Shown here piece by piece: positions 6,538 to 10,953 of a stretch of DNA of 10,953 nt. Location: NCBI GenBank assembly GCA_964461135.1, contig CAYWTB010000122.1, positions 1-10,953 of the forward strand, read 5' to 3'. The position numbers were made by a program, and so were the translations under genes. Below the pieces are notes generated by a model. It made no database searches, was not told the DNA's origin, and worked only from the letters and a program-made list of their open reading frames with translations. Positions within the stretch are counted from its first letter, which is position 1. Each line of letters starts with the position of its first letter. Source of the stretch: RQOF01 sp964461135. GTDB taxonomy: Bacteria; Calditrichota; Calditrichia; RBG-13-44-9.

Positions 6538-6843
6538 ATGAAGAGATTATATCGTTCTCAAACCGATCGCAAAATTGCCGGAATTTTGGGTGGACTGGGG
6601 GAATTGTACAATATTGATCCCAACCTTCTGCGCTTGCTGGCTGTTCTTTTGTTCCTGGTGTCCGGTTTCTTTCCGGTACTTTTTACCTATATTATCGCCT
6701 GGATTATTTTACCGGATGGGAAGCCTGGTAATGTAGAAAATAACTCCATCAGACAGAAACAAAAATCAGATAAAACAGCCGGTGATTCCACGGTTTCAAA
6801 AAGTAGAGGCAGCCGAAAAAAATCCGACAATAAGACCGCCTGA
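6538..6843 (+). CDS. PspC-domain membrane stress protein
   Basis: A 101-residue protein. The PspC domain fills residues 2-60: LYRSQTDRKIAGILGGLGE, then YNIDPNLLRLLAVLL and one or two hydrophobic segments (about 30-58) ending WIILPD. The tail (61-101) is polar and Lys/Ser-rich with no known motif. PspC-type proteins act in membrane-integrity (phage-shock-like) responses. AGGAG at 6528-6532 stands 5 bases before the ATG. It is co-directional with the LiaF-like gene and ends 27 bases before a strong terminator, so the pair likely forms a small envelope-stress operon. No PspA or PspF homolog is visible in the window. Confidence 0.92.
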   Translation: MKRLYRSQTDRKIAGILGGLGELYNIDPNLLRLLAVLLFLVSGFFPVLFTYIIAWIILPDGKPGNVENNSIRQKQKSDKTAGDSTVSKSRGSRKKSDNKTA

Positions 6844-6869
6844 TTTATCCTGTTTGCAGAAGAGGTTTT

Positions 6870-6900
6870 AAGCCCTGTTTATTTAAACGGGGCTTTTTTT
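6870..6900 (+). terminator. Intrinsic terminator after the PspC gene
   Basis: AAGCCCTGTTT (6870-6880) pairs with AAACGGGGCTT (6885-6895), 11 pairs with one T-G wobble and a 4-base loop, followed by T's through 6900. This is a textbook rho-independent terminator for the LiaF-like/PspC operon. Confidence 0.93.
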
Positions 6901-6908
6901 ATGTTATT

Positions 6909-6985
6909 GGCTATCGGCCGTCAACTGTGAGCAATCAACCTTTTCCCCTTTCCCTTTTTCCCTTTCTCCTTTACCTTTCTCTTAA
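6909..6985. repeat. Degenerate array in strict 7-base phase
   Basis: Eleven consecutive 7-base units fill this stretch without a phase break. They begin GGCTATC, GGCCGTC, AACTGTG and pass into pyrimidine units such as TCCCTTT and TACCTTT. Unit content drifts from end to end while the 7-base spacing holds. The array lies between convergent genes, just after the PspC terminator. Similar phasing recurs at 10491-10525 and 10833-10909. Confidence 0.6.
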
Positions 6986-7004
6986 ATCATCTCTGCTGCT
7001 CACA
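6926..7004. repeat. Inverted repeat bracketing the pyrimidine tract
   Basis: TGTGAGCA (6926-6933) and TGCTCACA (6997-7004) are perfect complements 63 bases apart. The right arm overlaps the stop codon of the minus-strand HAD gene. It could form a 3' end structure for that gene, with a large pyrimidine/purine loop; function is unproven. Confidence 0.4.
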
Positions 7005-7815
7005 AATAATCATTTTGCTTAAGAAAATTTACGATTCGGCTGAAACCTTCCCCGTCCGAGTTGTTTACCAGTATTACATTATCGAGTTTAGCGGGGACGG
7101 TTTCATCCAGCAGAAAAAAAACGGCCACCTGGTCGGCCAGACTTACATCCTCCATGGAATCTCCTATGCCGATAAGATTCTGACTTTGCAGTCCGCGCTC
7201 GGCCCTGTCTATTTTTACGGCAGCCCGTTTTCCTACTTTTACGGGAACGATATGATAAGCATGGGGCCGTTCAAATTGTTCATGAGGGGCAACCCGTCCG
7301 TTGTCAATAATCCGCAGAGCCGGAAAATTTCCGGCTACAAATTTCTGGACATCTGCGTTGTCAAGTTCTCCGATAAGAAGGGGATGAGTACGAAGTATTT
7401 CAGACCATGGCTGGTAATATGCCACCTTTCCCGGGTATTTCTTAAAGAGGGCATTAACCACCCCGCTCTGCTCTATCCATTTTTTCAGGCTGTTCTGATC
7501 CGGGACCTCCACGCCGAAATTTGTTATTACTTTTTCACCTTGGTTATAAACAATTTCAATTCCCAGATTGGCTATATAATTATTAAATCCCAGAATCCTG
7601 GCGGTTTCCTTCAGTTTTTCTTTTTCCCGTCCCGAAATCATAACCACATCCACCTCTTCGGTTAACAGCGTGTAAATCGCATGTGCATTATTCAGGGTGT
7701 AGCCGTCATGGTGCCGGAAGAGGCAACCGTCGGTCACGAAGGTCCCGTCCACATCGGTATAGATCACCTGCACTTTTTCTAAATTGTTTAAAATTCTCCG
7801 GGGGATCGTTATCAT
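7000..7815 (-). CDS. HAD-superfamily (Cof/MPGP-like, type IIB) phosphatase
   Basis: A 271-residue soluble hydrolase. Motif I is YTDVDGTF with nucleophile Asp21 and acid/base Asp23, motif II is VMISGR (Ser61), motif III Lys is in VGKRAAVK (197-201), and motif IV is GIGDSMEDVSLAD with Asp219 binding magnesium. The large cap between motifs II and III fits the IIB class, which includes mannosyl-3-phosphoglycerate, sucrose-phosphate and Cof-type sugar phosphatases. The substrate cannot be named. The ATG at 7815 is preferred over a longer start at 7893, because GAGGAGA (7826-7832 on the minus strand) lies 10 bases before it and the longer version adds an unusual Phe-rich leader. It diverges from the TMEM14-family gene; no sugar-synthesis partner is nearby. 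Confidence 0.88.
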   Translation of the reverse strand: MITIPRRILNNLEKVQVIYTDVDGTFVTDGCLFRHHDGYTLNNAHAIYTLLTEEVDVVMISGREKEKLKETARILGFNNYIANLGIEIVYNQGEKVITNFGVEVPDQNSLKKWIEQSGVVNALFKKYPGKVAYYQPWSEILRTHPLLIGELDNADVQKFVAGNFPALRIIDNGRVAPHEQFERPHAYHIVPVKVGKRAAVKIDRAERGLQSQNLIGIGDSMEDVSLADQVAVFFLLDETVPAKLDNVILVNNSDGEGFSRIVNFLKQNDYL

Positions 7816-7987
7816 TTTTAAAAAATCTCCTCTTCCTTTCAAGAAAAAGTAAGATAAGTCAATAAAAAATACGTTAAAATAAACGGAGTCCAAAACAACT
7901 TTAGTAAAAAAGCCGGAAAATTGATTTTATTTTTTCAGATTTTAGTTTTACCTTAAGTAATAATCCGTCAGAATAAAGGGGATGTTT

Positions 7988-8305
7988 ATGAATATAACCG
8001 TAATTATTGTTTTGCTGTTTGGAATTTTCAGTCTGACCGGCGGAATCATCGGATATACCAAAGCCGGGAGTGTACCCTCCCTGGTGGCGGGATCCGTATC
8101 CGGGATTTTGTTGATTCTAAGTGCGATAGGTTTGTCCAGAAACTATATGGCAGCTTCCTACGTCGCTTTGCTGGTAGCACTGCTGCTGGGAGCCCGTTTT
8201 GTGATGACCATCATAAAGAATTTCAAGGTAATGCCGGATCTTATCATGATTCTTTTCAGTGCCACTACTATTGTTGCGGTGATCATATATGTCGTAAAAA
8301 AGTAG
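7988..8305 (+). CDS. TMEM14-family small membrane protein
   Basis: A 105-residue, almost wholly hydrophobic protein with four predicted membrane segments (about 3-22, 31-48, 56-75 and 84-102). The stretch GGIIGYTKAGSVPSLVAG (18-35) is the hallmark of the TMEM14 (UPF0136) family, known from eukaryotic mitochondria and also found in bacteria. Bacterial function is unknown. AAGGGG (7976-7981) touches an ATG at 7982 but stands 6 bases before the ATG at 7988, so 7988 is preferred; the longer form would add two residues. It appears monocistronic and ends before the terminator at 8326. Confidence 0.87.
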   Translation: MNITVIIVLLFGIFSLTGGIIGYTKAGSVPSLVAGSVSGILLILSAIGLSRNYMAASYVALLVALLLGARFVMTIIKNFKVMPDLIMILFSATTIVAVIIYVVKK

Positions 8306-8325
8306 ATTATTCGATAAAAAAGAAT

Positions 8326-8355
8326 AAACCCCCCGAATTTCTCCGGAGGGTTTTT
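8326..8355. terminator. Bidirectional terminator between convergent genes
   Basis: AAACCCCCCG (8326-8335) pairs with CGGAGGGTTT (8344-8353) with one mismatch, loop AATTTCTC. T's follow on the plus strand (8351-8355), and the minus strand reads into TTTATTCTTTTTT. It serves the TMEM14-family gene and the cytochrome gene from opposite sides. Confidence 0.88.
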
Positions 8356-8383
8356 AAGGTAATACAGGATATTAAAATCTATT

Positions 8384-10147
8384 CTACCACTTGGCAACTG
8401 CCGGTTCTTCATCCCTGAGAATTGCGGCGTTTGCGGGAGGATTACCGGTCAGATACTCATAGCTCTGCTGAAGAAGTTTAACCGCATAACGGGGATTGTG
8501 AACGCCCATACTGGCGTCATCCTCAACAAAGATCAGGTTATATCCCGCTTCTCTCTGTGTAAGGGTTGATTTTGCGGTATCTCCCAGAGCACCGGCAACA
8601 TCCGTACCCACGGTATCCAGACCATCGGCAACCAGCGCCTCGGTAAGCAGTTCCAACAATCCTTCTACTTCCACCTGTAATCCTTCAACGGTTCCGTCAC
8701 CGTCAAAGTCACCGGAAGCCGGAATTTCCTCAAAGCTGGAGATGGTTCCATGGCAGTATGCACAGGCTTCCACAGTGGGCTCGAATAGGTGACCAGTCAC
8801 TGCGGGATTCTCCTCACTGCCATATTCCTGAGTCTGCAGGTGGCAGGTTTTACAGCTGTTTTCAATATAGAGATGGATTGCCCTTCCCCATTCGAAACCA
8901 GCCGCTGCTACGCCTTCATACCCGCTCTTTCCTGCCAGCATATCTCCTTGGGCACTTAAATGGGGCCCGAAGTGAGAGTCACCAAATTCCAGCTGTTCCT
9001 CTGCGCTGTGCCGGGCATGGTGGCAGTGCATACAAAGCTTTCCGACGCCGCCATCGCTTATTGTCGGTTGCTCCCCGTTAGCCTCAACCAGGACTACATT
9101 GGCCACAGTTCTCAACTGCCCGGGATTAGCAGCGCTGTGGGAGGAATGGCAGGTCTGGCATACGATTGGCTCTAAAGGAAACTCGGTCGTATCCGGACGC
9201 CCAACACTACCACCTCCATAGAAGATACTCAGATCATCGTCGAGTCTGATGGCACCGCCGACACCTTCGTGGCAACCTTGACAAGATGAACTACCAGCAG
9301 CATGGCTTTCCAGAGCGGTTCCGTGCACGGATTGTGACCACTCGGTATAATAGGGATGGTGTGTACCTTCATGGCATTTACCGCAGTTCATGGCGTTATA
9401 ATCCACTACCATGGGCGCAGTTCCGCCACTGGCAATATGTTCCGAAGCGGGACTATGGCAGTCTTCACACTGCACATTTTCAAACTTCTCAATAGGGGCT
9501 TCATCATAACCGCTGTTTCCGCTGTTGGGAACCTGGTTGTATCCGACAAAATAACCCACGGTATGGCAGGGAATACAGTAGGATGCAACATGCCCTCCTG
9601 CCAGCAGGGTTTCCCAGGCTTGAGCATGTCCCGTTTGTTCCCATTCGCTGACCAGATTATTGATTTCATGGCATGCACAAGATGGGCCGCCCACATAATA
9701 GGGCGTCTGGGTGGGAGCATACATGCCAACTCCGATGCGCACCACCCCGATACCGATATGAACGCCGTCAGTCACGTGCACACTGACGGTGTATGAACCG
9801 ATATCACCGGGAGCTTTCCAGGTGACGGTATCAGCATCACTGGCATCAAATTCTCCGCCATCGGCAAACCAGGAGTAGGTAAGAGGACCCGCTAACGGCT
9901 GGGAATTCGAAACGTCGGCCGTCAGTTCCACGCTACCACCCTGCGCAATACTGTCCGGACTGGCATATACTTCATCCACGCTGATAATCTGCAGGGCAAC
10001 AGTATCGCGGATGGTGATGGTATCCCTCACGGTAACCGTCTCTGTTACAGTTTTCTCTTTTTCGCAGCCGGCAAAAAACGCAACAGACAGAACCAGTGAG
10101 AATACTACCAGCAGCGCCGCATGTTTTACTAATGAATAACCACTCAT
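8384..10147 (-). CDS. Lipoprotein multiheme cytochrome c with PKD-like domain
   Basis: A 587-residue exported electron carrier. The signal peptide ends in a lipobox AFFAGC with lipidated Cys28, then a Thr/Val-rich linker (33-50). A PKD/Ig-like domain follows at about 52-141 (GGSVELTADV, LTYSWFADGG, GSYTVSVHVTDG). Heme sites CXXCH lie at 191, 227, 255, 289, 330, 372, 432 and 462, plus an irregular CACH at 157-160. An EF-hand-like loop DFDGDGTVEG (480-489) and a C-terminal motif AGYNLIFVEDD...GVHNPRYAVKLLQ are typical of multiheme cytochromes of the nitrite reductase/c3-like kind. It probably sits in the outer membrane or periplasm and passes electrons in respiration; the partner is unknown. 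The ATG at 10147 has GGAGG at 10155-10159 on the minus strand, 7 bases upstream. No cytochrome maturation genes are in the window. Confidence 0.92.
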   Translation of the reverse strand: MSGYSLVKHAALLVVFSLVLSVAFFAGCEKEKTVTETVTVRDTITIRDTVALQIISVDEVYASPDSIAQGGSVELTADVSNSQPLAGPLTYSWFADGGEFDASDADTVTWKAPGDIGSYTVSVHVTDGVHIGIGVVRIGVGMYAPTQTPYYVGGPSCACHEINNLVSEWEQTGHAQAWETLLAGGHVASYCIPCHTVGYFVGYNQVPNSGNSGYDEAPIEKFENVQCEDCHSPASEHIASGGTAPMVVDYNAMNCGKCHEGTHHPYYTEWSQSVHGTALESHAAGSSSCQGCHEGVGGAIRLDDDLSIFYGGGSVGRPDTTEFPLEPIVCQTCHSSHSAANPGQLRTVANVVLVEANGEQPTISDGGVGKLCMHCHHARHSAEEQLEFGDSHFGPHLSAQGDMLAGKSGYEGVAAAGFEWGRAIHLYIENSCKTCHLQTQEYGSEENPAVTGHLFEPTVEACAYCHGTISSFEEIPASGDFDGDGTVEGLQVEVEGLLELLTEALVADGLDTVGTDVAGALGDTAKSTLTQREAGYNLIFVEDDASMGVHNPRYAVKLLQQSYEYLTGNPPANAAILRDEEPAVAKW

Positions 10148-10189
10148 AAAAGAACCTCCGTTGTATTGTGTTTCAGTTTATTAGAGTCC

Positions 10190-10198
10190 ATTGTATCA
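10190..10198 (-). promoter_or_regulatory. Candidate extended -10 element for the cytochrome gene
   Basis: On the minus strand this reads TGATACAAT, an extended -10 with 5/6 match to TATAAT, about 43 bases before the start codon. No good -35 is visible. It is an alternative to the sigma-54-like site at 10223-10239. Confidence 0.3.
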
Positions 10199-10222
10199 AA
10201 CGAAAACATTCATTAGCTTTTC

Positions 10223-10239
10223 TTCAAAAATGATGCCAA
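10223..10239 (-). promoter_or_regulatory. Possible sigma-54 promoter for the cytochrome gene
   Basis: The minus strand reads TTGGCATCATTTTTGAA. The GG of TGGC and the final GA are 10 bases apart, as in -24/-12 promoters, but the -12 box is TTGA where TTGC is usual. Two identical-core palindromes lie about 110 and 200 bases upstream of the predicted start, where enhancer-binding activators normally bind. The match is imperfect and the reading is inference. Confidence 0.3.
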
Positions 10240-10265
10240 TTTAAAAATAGCTGTCATAACCATTT

Positions 10266-10302
10266 AATAATTAAACAGTTATATTTATTGAATAATTAAA
10301 CA
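10266..10302. repeat. 12-base direct repeat upstream of the cytochrome gene
   Basis: AATAATTAAACA occurs at 10266-10277 and again, identical, at 10291-10302, a spacing of 25 bases. It lies between the candidate promoter and the palindromes. It could be paired operator half-sites or just AT-rich duplication. Confidence 0.5.
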
Positions 10303-10317
10303 CTTTCGAAGAAATGA

Positions 10318-10329
10318 GACATGAATGTC
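10318..10329. promoter_or_regulatory. Palindrome GACAT-GA-ATGTC, likely operator
   Basis: Perfect five-base arms with a two-base centre. A second copy with the same arms lies at 10408-10419. The shared neighbouring sequence (ACTG after this site, the same on the opposite strand at the other site) suggests the two sites face each other. Probably a dimeric regulator binds here for the cytochrome gene or an unseen divergent gene. Confidence 0.5.
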
Positions 10330-10407
10330 ACTGGAAAACAACCGATTAAATAGATAAATAATTGTTATTATGTAACTTGCGGGTAAGTGACAAGCCTGTG
10401 ACAGTGG

Positions 10408-10419
10408 GACATGGATGTC
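10408..10419. promoter_or_regulatory. Palindrome GACAT-GG-ATGTC, second copy
   Basis: The same arms as 10318-10329, starting 90 bases away. Just before it GTGACA occurs twice (10387-10392 and 10398-10403). The pair of sites is much less likely by chance than one alone. Confidence 0.5.
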
Positions 10420-10490
10420 GCAATTGGGGAAGAATTTCCAGGATTAGAGAATCATATGTAAAAAACAGATATGTAGAGAAAAAGAGATGG

Positions 10491-10547
10491 ATTCTGGATA
10501 CTGGTTACTGGATACTAGATGCTGGCTAAAACAGGGATGTTTTAGCC
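10491..10547. repeat. 7-base array followed by perfect hairpin (unit A)
   Basis: Five phased units (ATTCTGG, ATACTGG, TTACTGG, ATACTAG, ATGCTGG) occupy 10491-10525. Then GGCTAAAAC (10524-10532) pairs perfectly with GTTTTAGCC (10539-10547), loop AGGGAT. A related composite lies at 10584-10628. Confidence 0.65.
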
Positions 10548-10583
10548 TGGCCATGTCAACTGGAGTTTGATAGGGAATCCGGA

Positions 10584-10628
10584 ATTCTGGATGCTGGCGA
10601 ATTGTGAAATCAGGGATAATTTCATCCC
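10584..10628. repeat. Related composite repeat (unit B)
   Basis: ATTCTGG and ATGCTGG (10584-10597) lead into TGAAAT (10605-10610) pairing with ATTTCA (10619-10624) around CAGGGATA. Order and loop match unit A at 10491-10547, while the stem sequence differs. GGGAT/ATCCC (10613-10628) offers an alternative fold. Confidence 0.5.
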
Positions 10629-10705
10629 GATTTGTTTTCCGGAGGAAAACGTATTTTTCGGGAATCTTTCGCGTAGCGACCACTTCGTAGTAATCTTGTT
10701 TTTTT

Positions 10706-10734
10706 GCCTACTGCCCCACTGCTGACTGTTCTTT
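10706..10734. repeat. Short 7-base-phased tract
   Basis: GCCTACT, GCCCCACT (8 bases), GCTGACT and GTTCTTT follow one another, with one extra base breaking the phase. Units share the CTACT/CTGACT theme seen at 10868-10895. Confidence 0.4.
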
Positions 10735-10770
10735 TTTGTCCACGAATTACACGCCTGCCCGGCCTGAAGT

Positions 10771-10792
10771 CGGGCTTTAGACGGGCTTTAGA
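10771..10792. repeat. 11-base tandem duplication
   Basis: CGGGCTTTAGA is present twice, head to tail, and a third partial TGGG follows. Just upstream CCCG (10758-10761) can pair with CGGG. It lies in the repeat-rich end region. Confidence 0.6.
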
Positions 10793-10832
10793 TGGGAATT
10801 CCACAGCGGTAAGCGCAGAGCGGAAGGCGGGA

Positions 10833-10909
10833 AGCCTTTGATCTTTGTCCTTTAGCCTTGAGCCTTTCTGCCGACTGCTTACTGCCAACTGCAGACTTTG
10901 TCTTGTCCT
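10833..10909. repeat. Eleven-unit array in strict 7-base phase
   Basis: Units AGCCTTT, GATCTTT, GTCCTTT, AGCCTTG, AGCCTTT (10833-10867) pass without phase change into CTGCCGA, CTGCTTA, CTGCCAA, CTGCAGA (10868-10895) and two degenerate units (10896-10909). The design matches the array at 6909-6985. Confidence 0.65.
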
Positions 10910-10953
10910 AAAATAGTTGACAATAATTGAACCGTTAAGCCGCAAATTTTTGA

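Larger units (their letters stand above)
10420..10953. other. Gene-free, repeat-rich intergenic stretch
   Basis: More than 500 bases without a credible gene. Open frames on the minus strand (for example 10444-10683 and 10622-10945) have no ribosome sites or family motifs and run across repeats. The stretch contains 7-base-phased arrays, two related hairpins and an 11-base tandem duplication, listed separately. The window ends inside it. Confidence 0.6.

Noticed and set aside
6909..6985. CRISPR-like array
   Set aside because: Units are 7 bases and degenerate, with no spacer/repeat alternation and no cas genes.
7015..7665. 216-codon plus-strand frame opposite the HAD gene
   Set aside because: The minus-strand frame carries all four HAD motifs and a ribosome site; this one has none.
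9406..9729. 107-codon minus-strand frame inside the cytochrome gene
   Set aside because: It overlaps the multiheme gene in another frame of the same strand, and the cytochrome reading has eight CXXCH motifs and a signal peptide.
10177..10185. TCTAATAAA on the minus strand upstream of the cytochrome gene, resembling the ECF -10 motif
   Set aside because: The matching AAARTT is absent at 16 bases, so membership in the same regulon is not supported.
10622..10945. 107-codon minus-strand open frame at the right end
   Set aside because: No ribosome site, no family motif, low-quality composition (Arg/Ser/Lys-rich) and it runs across tandem repeats.

Overview
The window (10,953 bases, moderately AT-rich) reads as a chromosomal segment of a Gram-negative, respiring bacterium. 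Lipoprotein signals, periplasmic LTxxQ-type proteins and a secreted multiheme cytochrome c all point to a diderm envelope. Gene content and the style of the intergenic DNA resemble uncultured FCB-group lineages (Calditrichota or Marinimicrobia-like). That placement is an inference from gene style; there is no marker gene here to prove it.

Left part (1-4400): a dihydrodipicolinate synthase-family aldolase, closest in motifs to 4-hydroxy-2-oxoglutarate aldolase, is followed by a compact envelope-stress locus. This locus holds an ECF sigma factor, a zinc-finger membrane anti-sigma factor, and two small envelope proteins of the Spy/CpxP/CnrX (LTxxQ, Metal_resist) kind. The last three are joined by ATGA stop/start overlaps, and a lipoprotein of unknown function lies behind a strong hairpin. 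The same promoter-like motif (AAARTT, 16 bases, TCTAATATA) stands before both the sigma and the anti-sigma gene, which suggests autoregulation. The layout parallels CnrYXH-type signalling, but with two sensor-like proteins and a lipoprotein.

Middle part (4400-8355): a gene-poor stretch, an aldo/keto reductase on the minus strand, then a divergent pair of small membrane genes (a LiaI/LiaF-type six-helix protein and a PspC-domain protein). These end at a textbook terminator. A minus-strand HAD phosphatase and a plus-strand TMEM14-family membrane protein are divergent from each other. The PspC and LiaF-like pair adds a second likely membrane-stress module.

Right part (8356-10953): a 587-residue lipoprotein multiheme cytochrome c on the minus strand, with a PKD-like domain, eight CXXCH sites and one irregular CACH site. 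Its upstream region holds two copies of the palindrome GACAT-NN-ATGTC and a possible sigma-54 promoter. The last 500 bases appear gene-free and contain short degenerate repeats in strict 7-base phase, two hairpins that share the loop CAGGGAT, and an 11-base tandem duplication. A similar 7-base-phased array sits at 6909-6985. These arrays, the duplicated ECF promoter and the irregular heme site are the most unusual signals in the window.
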